Positions 11,121-23,840 of a stretch of DNA of 64,000 nt are shown here, piece after piece. The stretch's first letter is position 1. Every line of letters starts with the position of its first letter. The notes beneath the pieces are model-generated. The model did no database searches. It saw only the letters and a list, made by a program, of their open reading frames with translations, and had not been told where the DNA came from. Source of the DNA: Schistosoma mansoni (Eukaryota > Platyhelminthes > Trematoda > Strigeidida > Schistosomatidae). Made by a program: the position numbers and the translations under genes. The stretch covers positions 6,131,295-6,195,294 of the forward strand of contig NC_031497.1 of NCBI RefSeq assembly GCF_000237925.1, written 5' to 3'.

Positions 11121-12000
11121 ACGTGACATGAATGTGGTCGATTCTTGATCGCTTAAGTCTGTCGAGCGGAAGGAGAGTATGTTTCTCAGGATATTCAAGA
11201 TTCTTTAACAAACTAGGGGCTTCTCAAATAACAGCAATAATTAAATGAATAATCACAGAATAAATGCTTCGTATTCAACGACAAGGCTTATTACATTTTA
11301 TGAAACAAATGAAAATAAACAAGTTATATTTGATGAATATATTCAACAGCATTTATCTTCGACATGTCAAAGCACTCACGCTGGAAGAATAGAGACGATG
11401 GTTCATGTTATCATTTCCAAGCACAGGCCAAATAAATTAGGACTAAGCTTTGCTGCAGCCAAAAAATAGTACGTAGCTCTTTATTTGGTCAATAGTCAAC
11501 ATGCTATCTAGGTCTGTAAATTCTTCATAATGATTAACTTGCAAACGACGGAACTTCCTCAAGCTTCGTTGAATCAGAGACAACTAGCGCTTCAAGAAAT
11601 GAAGGTGTTATATCCGACGGAGACCAAATAAATGACAACTGACAGTGTGGTGTGAGCTACTGATATCAACATAAGTAGTATATATGGTGAGTAAGGAATA
11701 GAATATCTGACAGCAGAAGATTGAGAAGATCAAGAAGAGAAGAACAGAAATAAAAAGCAATTTGTGTGAAAATCCAGGAACAATGAAGCCTGAGGCAATT
11801 GAAGAACATTTTGCAAATAGTGTATCATAGCATGGTTTTTGTATTTTACCAAGTAACGTTGTAATTTGTGCTAAATACATAGTTGGTTGTCCTCACCTGT
11901 GTTCTCATTCACAACAACAGGATTAATTCAAGAACTAATATCAAGTAACTAGATTATTATTATATTACATTTCTTTTCTCATAGGCTTTCGTTTCACCCA
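11121..12000. other. No recognisable gene
   Basis: Frames of 74 codons (11245-11469, plus) and 90 codons (11608-11880, minus) are present, but neither shows a motif I recognise. Confidence 0.4.
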
Positions 12001-12400
12001 CTAACCACTGTTATTTGACTTACTACTGTTAACCTGTTGTCAGCTTATTATTCCCGACCTCCTCTACTCACAGCCACTTTCTAGATTGATCATGTACAGT
12101 TGTTACTTTTTTCATTTTATGGTGTGATGTCGTCAGGTGTCTGTATATAAACGACGTATGTTTGAATTGTAATGTTCGCATAGTGAGGGCTGATTACTGT
12201 GTTCTCAGCTCTACTGGCAGAGCAGGAAGTGAAGCTGCTATATCAACGACCAATAGGGATTTAGAGTTGACTAAAGAATACTAGTACTGGTTAGCACATC
12301 ACTGGTTGGTCAAAGGACAAAGTAGTGGGAATCGATATTCTGATTGGTGGTTTTCCCACATGATATTGGTGAGCGGCCATAAGTTTCAACACTTTTCATC
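12001..12400 (+). repeat. LTR-like repeat F, diverged copy
   Basis: Same block order as the copies at 8043-8570 and 41100-41400: CACAGCCAC, TTCATTTTATGGTGTGATG, a TATA box (TATATAAACG), TTCGCATAGTGAG and GTGTTCTCAG. More diverged than the others. Confidence 0.55.
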
Positions 12401-12779
12401 AATATTATAGGTTAATAAAAACGATACCTCGGTTACTCATGGAATAGTTGCTTATAATTAATTATCTGATCTAAAGAACGGTGACTACAAAAATTGAAAA
12501 GCAAAACTTAGCAGGACAGATTGGTATCAAAAGATAATGGTGTTTTTCATGTGGATGTTTAATTGCGTAAACTGTAACATATGCAATCTTAAGTAAATGT
12601 ACGTGAATTGTATGTAACCAAAGCAATGAACTACCAGATTCAAAACAGTATGTAAGGAATAGATGAGAAAAGAATTCAATAACACTTTTACCGTGATTAC
12701 TCAGTATAATAGTTTTAAGCGGCTCAAAATTACAACTATGTACAACACATTATTATTGTTCCTGATTTTATACGAAGGC

Positions 12780-13560
12780 TGACAAATAGGCGCATTTATA
12801 TGGTCAAATATGACACAGATATTCAGAGTTTGACAACTCTTCTGTCCGCAGCACTTTTATATTCGAAAGATCCCTAGCCCAATCAAATCAGAAGTCAGGG
12901 ACGAATAAGTTCGAAAATAATATTTGAAGGGTTGTCGATGTGTTGGGAAGCGTTTGATCTAAACTGGCTAGTAGTTTCAAGGGATGCGTAGCACAGCGTA
13001 CATATTCATGATCTGGTGCAGATGCGTAACCGAGCGCCTTCAGCTAGGGTATGTCCAGTAAAGCTAGTGAGGTTATAGTGCCGTGCTTCGCTAATCGTTC
13101 ACTTCGATAACCGTTATAATACAAATCTTAACGGTGCATAAAATCAGAAGGCAAAGGGAAGCGGCAGCTACAGTTTATTGTCAAATAACGCAGATCAGAA
13201 AGTTATACGCACATGAGCAAACATCAGCGAGCGAAGCATAAATGACAAGCATTGGAGATGGCGTGTAAGCCAACTCGCATCAATCATGCGTTAGTCAATA
13301 TTTATAGTCAGATAAGAATAAGTTACAGAGATGTGATGAATAAGATGAAAAGTGTATACACACATACACTCATATAAAAATAGTCAGAGCTAATAAGTGA
13401 ATAATTAACAAAGTCAAAACATGACTCATGAATTGGCTTGTCCGTTAGCTAGAATAAAGTATATGAGCTTAACATACCAACCGACACTACAAGGTCAGCA
13501 CCAATGTCGAAGACTTAAAGAACTATTTATTTCGAGGATTTATTTGCCTCTATATAGTTA
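12780..13560. repeat. Repeat family E, second copy split by an insertion
   Basis: 12800-13060 aligns to 10815-11040 and 13480-13545 aligns to 11058-11120. The intervening stretch of about 400 bases is absent from the arm A copy. The inserted piece shows no coding signal I recognise. Confidence 0.5.
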
Positions 13561-14440
13561 TTCCAATATATAACTTATAAACTACAAGAAGGGATATGAG
13601 TTATAAAAAATAGAATTTGAAAAGCTTACAGTAGGTGAAATTGTGGAGATTTTAGGTTCAAAGAGATACCTTTGATTTTGTATCGTTTGGGCTAAATGGT
13701 TTGATTGAGGAACATTCATTAGTATTTCGGGCATCTTCAACACCTTCCTCATATAGAACTCAGTAAGTAGTTTTGCTGAAGTAATTTTTCTCATACAAAC
13801 GTACAATCCTATAATTTTGATCTAGCTATTTTGTTGTATTTCTAAGCGTAATGCATGCACTATATGTCGTTAGAAATGAGTAGCAGACAGAGAAGTAGGG
13901 AGACAAGTTAATACACACAACTTTTATGAATATAAGGTGCACTGCTTCTCGGAGACTCAAGCATGTGATACAATTGTTATTTACATAATACACAGCCGCC
14001 TAGATTATATATACATAAATTTCCACCTGTATAGCAATGGTCTATGAGATTCTGATGAGAAAATTAGTTTTGAATTATAAAACACAGACCGAAAATAATC
14101 GTTGATATTCTTTGAGGCTTGATAGCGGATTGAAAAATTATTACTATAGTATAAGTAAACTCCGTCAAGAACAAACTAGTTAACAAGATCCTTCCTCAAA
14201 ATAAATGTAGACGGAGAAACCGAACGCATTGATGATAAAAATAGTTGTCAAACGTTTAGGCCTAATGAATAACACAAATACCTGTCTCTCTACTTTTACG
14301 CTAAAAGGTTTCTTAAATGTCCTAAATTCACTGTTATTCCATGTAAGCTTTCATTTCCTCATATCTACTCAGTCGATTGTGAAGTCTCAACCCCACAAGT
14401 CATTCAAGGCCCCAATAACTCAGTGTTACCGTCCCAAACT
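13561..14440. other. No recognisable gene
   Basis: AT-rich with short frames only. Nothing recognised on either strand. Confidence 0.4.
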
Positions 14441-14589
14441 CTAAAGCTGGGCGGCACAGGGTCGCATCCGCCAGATAGCATCAGTTCTCTCGAGATCGCA
14501 TATGGATTCTACTGAAGAGTGCAAAATAGAATGAAGTCTAGACCAAGGACCACCTGTCAAGTACCTTTGACAGATCCATTTCTCATTGA

Positions 14590-14960
14590 ATCTGTTAAAA
14601 GTGGCCATATCGAAGCGATCCATATAAGATGCACATATGCCAACAAAGACTGATCAGTGGCCGCGGAATATACAGTGTTTCCCATTGTTCTTAACTTATT
14701 CACAACCCATATTGAGTGGTGTAATTTTCCCAGTACTGCGCATCTGGCTCAATTATGCAGATGATGCGTTTGTCACTACTAAAAATACTTGGAAATTTCT
14801 CGAAACTAACAAACGCTCTCAAATCACATCAGATTCACTTTCGAAAAGGATGATAAACATAGTGAACTACCATTTTACGACTGTTTGGTTAAAAGGAACT
14901 CTGACGGAAATCTGAATTTAACTATATGCTGAAAACAGATACGTTCCTCGTGAAATCTCG
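14590..14960 (+). pseudogene. Short PLE reverse transcriptase remnant
   Basis: Plus-strand residues RIWLNYADDAFV (near 14737-14775) correspond to VWLRYVDDTFV of the PLE at 1-1396. DCLVKRNSDGNLNLT (near 14878-14925) corresponds to the DCLVERK region there. The reading shifts frame between them. The first 60 bases (14590-14650, with ATATGCCAA) resemble the outer part of the SINE at 2340-2640. A heavily decayed fossil. Confidence 0.65.
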
Positions 14961-15607
14961 ACTCGTCCCAAGAAATACTTGAGCTACACAGAAAGACCTA
15001 ATAATCCTGTACGGCGAAAATCTACAAATTAAATCGCTGATCGTAGTAAATGCTATGTCCAATAACCTCTAATTAAATTATAAATATATCCTAATAATTC
15101 AGCGTCTGTAACGGTTTTTCTACTAACCATTCGGAAAACTAAGAGGAAGTTCCAAATAAAGAACATCTTACAGTTAATTTCTAAGAGCTACAATTAATTC
15201 CTATAAAAACAATCAGTCGATTAAGAGTTCCAGTCAGCAACTAAATAAGACACAATAGGATGCTCAGTCGCTTTCACGTCGTAGCTCGAACGTTCGCGCA
15301 AAAATCCCCTTTCAAATACCATCACAGAGTCAAAACATCAAATAAACACCAACTACCTGTGGTGACGTGTTTACAGTCAGTTTTCATAGGTTATTTGAAT
15401 CTATATGTACTGTGATGACACACATGAATTTGAAATGATAATATATTTTTGACGTAGCAGTTACATGCCATTTTCATATGCAAGATCAATAATTTACAAC
15501 GTTGGTTTGAAGATGAGATACTATTAATGTAGGGTTATTGAATAAATGACAAAGTATCCGTGCAGATCTGTCAGAGTTGATAATTAGCTTCATGCAATAG
15601 AACTGTG
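14961..15607. other. No recognisable gene
   Basis: No coding or RNA signal seen up to the sharp start of arm B'. Confidence 0.4.
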
Positions 15608-17108
15608 CTACGAGTAAACAATCTTCATGATCTGTTCTAAAACGTTCAGTTGATTTTGATTGAACTGAATATTCTGCTTTGTTTCTTTATACTATCCAAA
15701 CTTTGTTAATTTGATTCGGTTAGTTATTTACTCCAAAAAAATTCGATTACACTAAGTCACATAACGTCACCATTTTGAATTTCTTCTCATTGAAATATTA
15801 TAAATACATCATTATATTACTATTAAAATCCTAGCCAATGTTTACTTAATTTGAAATTCAAAAAAAGGGAATTATCTATGTCATACAACGTAACTAGAGC
15901 TACTAATTTTTTCCAACCAAAAATAATTGTTTTGAATCAGTTATTCATTTGTGCTGAAAGAACATCGGTATATTTTTAATCAAACCCACGTGTTTACAGG
16001 ATACGTAGACAATCCAGATAGCAGGAAATAAACCTATTTATATTATTCTGTTTTATACAGAACATAATATTTATCAATCTTTTAAAAAGTTGAACAACTC
16101 AATCGAAAGGAAGTGATATATATATATATTTGCGTTTATCACAATTAATTCATCAACTGAGTACGAATAATTACACACTGGCTTTGAGCCAAGCTCTACG
16201 TGTGAGATTTCCTGGAATGAAGTTTGTGGAGTTCTATTGGTATGATTGCCAATCTGACGATTACCAATCAAATTTATTACTGATGACGTTGTGAATATAG
16301 CTCTCATTGATGTAAGTAAAGGTGGTATGCAGCTGTAACCTTTAGAACACTTTTCAAACTTTGGTGTGGAAATAACATCGTATAATGAGAGCAAGAGAAA
16401 CGAATGAAGATCTGACCCGTTCATGCAGACAAAACGATGTTATCTAGTTTGTGTATGAACGCGACGAAAGGAGAAGCTAGTACGATTAATTGAAAACTAG
16501 ACTCTGAGTTGAGGATACTAAGCGCGTCTCCGTATTCGATCATCGTTATTTCTTAAGGATCGCTGATACTTACTGACAACGTCAAGTTGGTTATGTGGAA
16601 TTTCGGCAACGCGTACTCAGAGCACAGTGATGGTGATTCAGTCGGTATCGCCATATCGGAGTGCAGGCTTCGATGGCTTGAACATGTGTTAAAAAATGTT
16701 GTCCCACAGAATTCCACTCTATATTATATTTCTCGGAGTTGAAACTGGCCGAGAATAGCCGATGGTCAGTTTGTGACTTGATGTCGCAGTACGAAGAAGA
16801 GCCGTACGTGACTAGTATTCGTCGGTCCTTCACGACTACATGGTTCGTGTCCTGGAGACTGCAACACTGGCTTGAGATGTTATTGGACACGGGTCAGAGT
16901 TGAAGTCAGTAGCAATCCTGTTGTAATCCGGTTTACTTTCCTCATAAAAGCGAGAACATCCCTAACTGAAATAATCTATTCTGGTTGTATTCTTGCTGGC
17001 TGAACTGTCTCTCCGACCACTCACAACTCTCATTCACTTGTATTCAATAATCAATTCTTTCCTATTATACGCACCTTCCTTCATTCCCTCCTCTGTCTCG
17101 CACTGTGT
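15608..17108 (+). repeat. Inverted repeat arm B' (partner 4029-5529)
   Basis: Reverse complement of arm B over 1501 bases. It overlaps arm C between 16613 and 17108, so that stretch exists three times in the window (about 4029-4525, here, and 35173-35668). Confidence 0.9.
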
Positions 17109-17184
17109 GATGCATGCACATTTATTTTGGTGCCTAATTGTACCAAAATTGACGTATCTAAACAAATAACGATAATCGTACTTT
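16022..17184 (+). mobile_element. 5'-truncated RTE insertion with 13-bp target site duplication
   Basis: Flanked on both sides by ACAATCCAGATAG (16009-16021 and 17185-17197), a perfect 13-base direct repeat expected from target-primed insertion. Sense strand is plus: a decayed RT stretch (16134-16430), a C-terminal block reading RLRWLEHVLKN (near 16664-16696), then a 3' untranslated part like that at 58780-59110, including GTACCAA and an AAATAA-type end. The first 110 bases are the 120-bp repeat unit. This is the only copy in the window with both target duplications, so it marks the original insertion locus. Confidence 0.85.
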
Positions 17185-19700
17185 ACAATCCAGATAGTGA
17201 GATGCATTGGTTAAATATGTGCAGTATCTGTCCCGAGAAATTCACTTGATAAAGGCCGACAGCCACACCAGTTATCATTACCTAATACTCTACGCTCAAT
17301 ATCATAATACGCTGCGGTTTCATCACACAAAGAGTACTTTTTAGGACATCTGTGATTGTGTGTTACCGACAAACCTACGTGTTTTCACATTAATAGGTCA
17401 TGTAGAACAGTAGTAAAGTGATATATGAAGAAACGCTATTTGACAAAGTTCATGACTGTGCACTGTTGGGAAGAAACAGGTGAGCCTTTTGTGTCACCAG
17501 CTGCAAACACGACAGGGTTGAAAAAATCAACAAGAAAAATAGGTAGTTAACAAGTTCGACCACTTTACTCCCTATGCTTACAACAGGCACTGGATTGCAC
17601 CAGTCTCGAAAATTCACTTTGCATTTAAAGTTAAAGAAACATCCCTGAGTTATTATACAGACCACTCAGAAGACTGTTATTAGTATTTTCAGTAAGCAGA
17701 ACAATCCTTATACTGGAAGTCAATAAATGGGTCTCTTGGCAGAGGGTGAGTCCCTGAAATTCCACGAATAAAGTTGCTAGAAATATGTCTATAACAAAAG
17801 AAACAAGCAGGGAAAGTAAAAGAGCTCTTACACCCACTAGTCGACGAAGCCAACGACGATGACAGCTTTCAATAAGCTCTAATTACAGCAGTGCTCCAAA
17901 AGAGGATCTCTAGTAGAATGATAAACATCCCGATGTTTTATCCAGTTACTGAGTGCACCATGACCCCTTTTGATAGACAGAGTAAGATACGTTTCCAATA
18001 CTATTTCAACAAATATCTACGTACTTCTACGTTCCAGAACCTGTTGAAGGGTATATACTGTCGACAAACCTGCGCACAGCACTGACAACTGCCATGTAGC
18101 GATTGATTGTTCAGTCGAACAGAGTGGTCATTTTTTTATGAAGGATGCATTTATTTGTAAGTTCACTGTTATTTCTTCCATTGTGGAGATGAGCTGAAGA
18201 AACGCATGTGGTTTTTCAACATTTCAGTTATATATCTTTAGGAAAATTAAACATGTTAGTGATATACTGCGGCAACCTTGTAGCAAACGCATAACAACGA
18301 TGGACTACATATATCATTTGACGCTATTTGGCCCAACTCAGTATAGGTCCCCTTATTCGAGTTTGAGCCACACTTTCCATAAGAACTAATGATAACATCC
18401 AGGTGACCGAACGGCAGTGGAGTGAGTTTCGAACCTATTACCTAGTGGTTTAAGATTGAATACTTTCAGTATGAATCTACCACTAAATGTCGAGCATAAA
18501 TACTCTTGTTTGATAACAGCTCAAGTGAAAATACCGGTTGTGGAAGTTAACTGCAGCAGACAGACTAGTTGATTGACTTACATATTTAAGTTTATGTAGA
18601 TGATCAACAAAGTTAACTAAAAAATATGCATACGAATTCCGGTCCGAAACGACTTGTTTATTTCACACTTCACTAGACGAGTAGAAAACAAACAAGTTAC
18701 AAGGACAAACGATATGGACATTCGTGCTAATGACTCTTTACATCAAGTTGTACATTATTTTTACCGATTGATTAATCTTGATAAAGTTTCATTGTTGTTC
18801 AAATTATATATTTGAAAACTGTCTAGAAGAGCACATAAATTCGTACAACTGATGTAACTTCCTAATCAAGATTACAAAGAAAATGTAATTAAATTCATGA
18901 AATGAAGTGTATTATTCGAATTCAGCGATTTCTACGACAAGTCAATAAACTGAAATGTATGACGTCAACAATAGGATTTACTACATCTAAGAACATATTT
19001 GTTCTAAAAAGTTAGAGGTACACAAACAGTAACTTAAAACAAACGGAATCCCTCCAGTTTATTTTACTTCCTATCGCCCTTCAAGTTTTATGTACAATTC
19101 CTAATTGTTCATTCTTCGACCTTATTTTTTCCCTGCAATCTATTTCCCATTCTTCGATTTCCATCAATTTCAACATTAGTACATATACCATGCTTTTTTG
19201 TTTCTTGTTGTGATATTCATTGTAGTAATTAAGACTGATGCATGTATATACGATGTCCTAGGTTAATGACGACCGACTCACAAGTGACATGTCCTCCCAG
19301 CCACAAAGTTATCAGCCCAGATCACTTTGAAGCAAATCCTGAGTGTTTATAAGTGGTAACAATGAAGTAAACAACATATATAGTTAAGTCAAGTACAACG
19401 TTAGTACAACACTAAGAAATAGAGAAGATAAGCGATTGCAAAGGCTCGACAGTTTGACACGCGATAGGCTTCTTAATTTGTCGTGGCAAGGTGATAGCAA
19501 TCTAATAAAGTGGGGAGATAAAAACATGAGCCGTAACCTTGGGGTCGCTTGTACACATGTATAACGTTATATAGTGGTACCTTCAGCTATATTGATGCTC
19601 GCTGTGTCAGTACACATAAGCCCAGCTAATCTTAAAATTATCATAACCTAAACTAAAAAATTGAAGTATAATAGACCGGACTAACTAGAAGACTATCGAA
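16613..19700 (+). repeat. Inverted repeat arm C (partner 32581-35668)
   Basis: 3088 bases, exactly the length of its reverse-complement partner. Frames at 17450-17665, 17631-17837 and 17891-18085 translate identically in the partner. Few substitutions are visible (for example G at 19691 against A at the matching site; CACTGT against CGTTGT near 16625). Both ends are sharp. Confidence 0.93.
17300..17840 (-). repeat. Repeat family D, copy in arm C
   Basis: Opposite-strand relative of 3180-3560; the duplicated copy is at 34440-34985. No clear protein motif. The shared part covers roughly 200-300 bases and the limits are estimates. Confidence 0.5.
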
Positions 19701-19783
19701 TAAAGGACTCAACTGAATGTCTAAAAAATCAGTCTACAGGATTTGGTTAAGCAAATCGTTATAAAAAACACACCTTTCAAAGT

Positions 19784-19789
19784 TTTATT
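19784..19789 (-). promoter_or_regulatory. Candidate polyadenylation signal of the cofilin gene
   Basis: AATAAA on the minus strand, about 195 bases past the cofilin stop codon and still outside inverted repeat arm C. Position is plausible; no transcript evidence. Confidence 0.45.
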
Positions 19790-19984
19790 GACAAGTGACT
19801 GAAGATGAAACACTCAATAGATCGTCCACAGAACAGTCTGGTCAGAGACTATGGAAATACAAAGTTTGAACTGAAGCTGAAAATCAAATACATGGGATGA
19901 GTTGCATTAATTAGAAAAAAAACAAGTAAAATCCAGTTAGAAAGTGTAATCCGTACAAATGATCCACATTAAAGTTCCAATAAC

Positions 19985-20557
19985 TCAGCTCAATCTATTC
20001 TGCTTCCCCACTTCATTAAAACGCTCTTCACTGATATCTTCTAGGTCATGTGCCTCCAAGAAATGTTTGATTCCTTGGAACTGAGACTTTACGGCACACT
20101 TTGAGGCTGCATACACCATATTCTTTTTAGTGCTTAAGTTTTTCGGGGTCCTAAACTCATATAGACACAAATAAATAACGTACCACATTATAAAAAACAA
20201 GTCTGTACATTTATTGGGGTATTCATAGTCATATACAACGTACCGACCGTCTTTCAATTCCATTGCTTCAATCATATCTTCTCTGAAATTTTGGTACGTT
20301 GCCTCTAGTGGTACCGGTGAAGAAACGTTATACCTTAATACCAACCTCTCTCGGCTTTTTTTAGAATGCTGACTTCTCCTCCATCGTTGATGTGAAACAA
20401 AACATAACGATGTTTTTTGTTCATTTTCAAATCATGGAAAGCAATAGGGCAAGATGAGTGACATTTTACTCCAGAATTCTACAACAAAACCGAAAATCAG
20501 TACTGTGTAATTTGTTTTAAAGAAAAGAAACCATCGAAGGGATTATAAACTGACCAT
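19985..20557 (-). CDS. ADF/cofilin family actin-depolymerising protein, four exons
   Basis: Binds G- and F-actin and promotes filament severing and turnover in the cytosol. Exons on the minus strand: 20555-20557 (ATG only), 20346-20478, 20184-20304, 19985-20150. Introns of 76, 41 and 33 bases all begin GT and end AG. The join gives 423 bases, 140 residues plus TGA, a normal length for the family. Visible family features: MNSGV start with Ser3, the residue LIM kinase phosphorylates in other cofilins; KHRYVLFHI; RYVVYDYEY (about residues 65-73); LFFIMWTP (about 80-87); and KKNMVYAASK (about 94-103), the actin-binding helix. An initiator-only first exon is also known in cofilin genes of other animals. 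The second intron's donor (GTTGGT) is the weakest site; without that splice the frame hits a stop. No premature stop in the spliced form, so it looks functional. Confidence 0.88.
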
Positions 20558-20689
20558 CTTGTGTCAGGTTTGGGAAAAACCAAGTTGCCCGCCTTTCTTA
20601 GCGAATCAAATGGCACAAATGGTCAGATTTTTCATATGATTCTAGACGGAATAAAAAAAGCTTTCATTTGGCAGAAATCTGTGCTTAGT

Positions 20690-21295
20690 ATATTTGATGA
20701 TAAAAAGGAAAAATCACTAGTAAATTATAATGAGATACTGTCCTTCGTCTGTAAGAATGTATCAAGTTTTTTCTTGAAGGACGCGTGGGAAGTCGCTTGG
20801 ACCACCTCAGACGGCAGCGAATTTTAGAGTTTGATAAATTTCGAAGGGTAAAAGGTGTGCCAGCAGTCCATCCTGCCATGTCTCGTCTCTGATTTCTGGG
20901 TGTTACCCTAGGGTTTGTGAAGGAAATGAGCCTAGGTGAGTGTTTAAAAGGATGTCAAGAAGTGTTTGGGGTTCTAAAAGTCATTAGAAGGTCACATCTC
21001 AGACGCCTTTATTCTGACGGATAAACTTTCACTGACTTGAGGCGCTCTTCATAAGGTTTGACCTTGATTCCCCCAATTTATTTCGCGGCTCGCCTTTGTA
21101 TATGTTTCAGTGTATTGATATCTCTTTGAAGGGATGTAGGAAACACTATATTTCCATACTCTAAATGGAGTCGAATAAAGCTTCTAAAGATTGAATTGAA
21201 TTTTTCGTCATCAAACTGGCCAGAAATAGCGTTTGACGTTACCAATCCAAGGCTTAGTCGAGAGGCATTTTTGTCTCAATTAGCGTAAGACTTTA
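20690..21295 (-). pseudogene. 3' end of a CR1/jockey-type non-LTR retroelement
   Basis: Minus strand, from 21240 downward: EYGNIVFPTSLQRDINTLKH, then IQRRAAK, a stop, IGGIKVKPYEERLK, and later LRCDLLMTFR and RRDMAGWTAG. This is the usual C-terminal order of CR1/jockey reverse transcriptases (EYG...WxP, IQRRATK, YxxRL, RRxRxDL). Stops and a frameshift near 20830 are present. It ends about 130 bases upstream of the cofilin start, pointing the same way, and butts against the gypsy fragment at about 21296. Confidence 0.8.
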
Positions 21296-21296
21296 G

Positions 21297-23840
21297 ATTG
21301 TATTCTCGAAAGCACGCCGACTGGCTCACGAAAAGCTGAGGTTGGCTAAAAACGAATTAGATCACATGATAGACTTAGGAATCATTCGACCGTCAAATAG
21401 CCCATGGTCATCTCCTTTGCACATGGTCCCTAAAAAGGACAGCAACGATTAGCGACCAACTGGTGATTATCGGCGTCCGAATGCTAAAGCAATTCTCGAT
21501 CGTTACCCGTTGCCTCACATTCACGATTTGACAGCTACCTTGAAAGGTACAACTGTCTTTTCGAAACCCGACTTGGTTAAAGTTTGTAACCAAATCCCTA
21601 TGGCTGATGATGATATTCCAAAAACTGATATCATGACTCCCATCGAACTCTATGAATTTTTACGAATGCCTTTCGGTCTAAGAAATGCTGCTCAAACCTT
21701 CCAAAGGTTCATAGATGACGTTTTTTGAGGTCTCAACTTCGTACATGCGTACGTTGACGACTTTCCAATAGCAAGTCCGGACAGAAAATCCCATCTCCAG
21801 CATATGGACATTGTTTTCGAACGACTTCAAAGGTGTGGCATTACTGTAAACTTTCAGAAATGCCAAATCGGAACCAACCCCTACTACTTCTTAGGACACA
21901 CTATTGATGCTCAAGGCATCCGACCCCTTAGAAGCAAAGTGGCGGCCATTCTGGATTACCCAGAACTGACCACCATCAAACAATTGCGCACGTTTAACGG
22001 TCTCGTAAGTTTCTGTGGGCGGTCCATACCGAAATGCGCATACCTCATGAAACCGCTGACCGACCAACTTTGTGGGAATGCGAAATCAATTAATCTAGAC
22101 GACACCGCGCGAAAAGCATTCTCCACAGTTAAGGAACATATCGCCAAGGCAACCCTGCTTGCGCATCAAGACACTCAAGCGCCCATTAGTATCGCCGTAG
22201 ACGCATCCGACTCAGCATTCGGAGGAGTCTCACAACAATCGGCTAACAACTCTTGGCAACCTTTAGGATTTTTCTCGAGACGGTTGCTAGACACCGAATC
22301 GAGCTATAGTACTTTCGGTAAGGAACTCCTAGCTATGTATTGTGCTGTACGGCATTTTCAACACTCTATCGAAGGCAGAGAATCGACCCTTTTTACCGAT
22401 CATAAACCTCTTAGCTTCTCTTTAAGCTCATCCTCAGACAAGTACTCACCTCGAGAGTCTCGACAACTGGACTGCATTTCGCAGTTTACTTCAGATATAC
22501 AACACATTTCTGGAGCAAACAATGTAGTCGCAGACGCCTTGTCTCGAATAAGATCCTTGAACAGTTTCCAAGGAATCGACCTTCTTAAACTCGCTCAACT
22601 TCAAAAAGAAGACACTGATCTTCAGCACGAGTTATCCTCGACAACTCTAAAACTGCGTATTAGGCAGATGGGAACAGGTAGGGAAACCTTACTATGTGAA
22701 ACATCTACAGATAGGGATCGCCCAATCCTACCAAAACATTATCGACGCAACGTCTTCAATACGTTGCACAATCTTTCTCATCCAGGTGTTCGTGCATCCA
22801 TCAAGCTCATAGCAGAACGGTTTCGCTGGCCTGGTATGAATAAAGACGTGAGGGAGTGGACACGTTCCTGTGTAAGCTGCCAGAAATCTAAGGTCATTAG
22901 ACACAACAAATGTCCCCTAGGCTCTTTCCAAACTCTCGATGCTCGTTTCGACCATGTTCATCTGGATTTAGTAGGACCCTCACCAGGTTCAAATAGATAC
23001 TCATATCTCTTAACCTGCATAGACCATTTCACTCTATGGGTAGCAACTTTCGGTTGCCCTTCAACCATCACTACAGACCGCGGACGCCAGTTCGAATCTG
23101 GACTTTTCCGTTGTCTGACCTCACTATTAGGAACCACGCGCTTCCGAACGACCGCCTACCACCCACAAGCAAACGGGTTGGTAGAACGTTTTCATCGACG
23201 ACTAAAAGCTTCACTATCAGCTACAAACGTTCCACAGTGGACAGACGCTCTTCCACTCGTCTTACCAGGTATCCGCAATGCAGTGAAGGCTGACATTGAA
23301 TACGCTGCAGCTGAACTCGTTTATGGAACGACTCCGACTTGCAGGAAAATTCGTGGATCCTTCGTGTATTCAATGAACACGGATCTAAACTCCTACACGA
23401 GCAGGCTTACAAACGCAGTGTATCCAGTTAAACCTGCTTACACTCGACCGCAATCAACTGATATTTTCGTTCAACCTGACTTACAACATAGCACACATGT
23501 CTTCGTTCGTCGAGACTCACATCGACGACCACTCGAATCAGCATACGAAGGACCCTTCAAGGTTTTTCAGCCTGAATCCAAGTAATAATAGTCTATAAGA
23601 ACGGCACGAACGATAGCATCAGTATTGATAGCCTCAAAGCAGCGTATTTAGAAATAAATCCTATCTACGTCGATTTTCCTTCGGTACAATCGAACGACAC
23701 GGCTCCTACACTTGTAGTAACCCATTCGACAGCCGACAAGCACGTTGATACTCCATCAACGTCTGAAAATAAACTTATGGCAACGCTTTCTGGAAGATGA
23801 GTAAGATTTGCAGAACATTTAAACGACTATTGCACGTATG
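21297..23840 (+). pseudogene. Ty3/gypsy LTR retrotransposon pol, 5' truncated (RT, RNase H, integrase)
   Basis: Begins inside the RT with no gag, protease or 5' LTR. One frame with stops at 21450-21452 (TAG) and 21726-21728 (TGA), then 593 uninterrupted codons (21804-23585). RT: FLRMPFGLRNAAQTF and AYVDDF (near 21750). RNase H: IAVDASDSAFGGV, FGKELLAMY, LFTDHKPL. Integrase: zinc finger with HNLSHPG and CVSCQKSK, then DLVGP, TTDRGRQFE, and AYHPQANGLVERFH. The first two catalytic Asp residues are only about 37 apart, against about 55-60 usually, so the core has an internal deletion of roughly 20 residues. After two stops at 23583 the reading resumes in another frame (ISIDSLKAAYLE) to about 23840. 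Confidence 0.93.
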
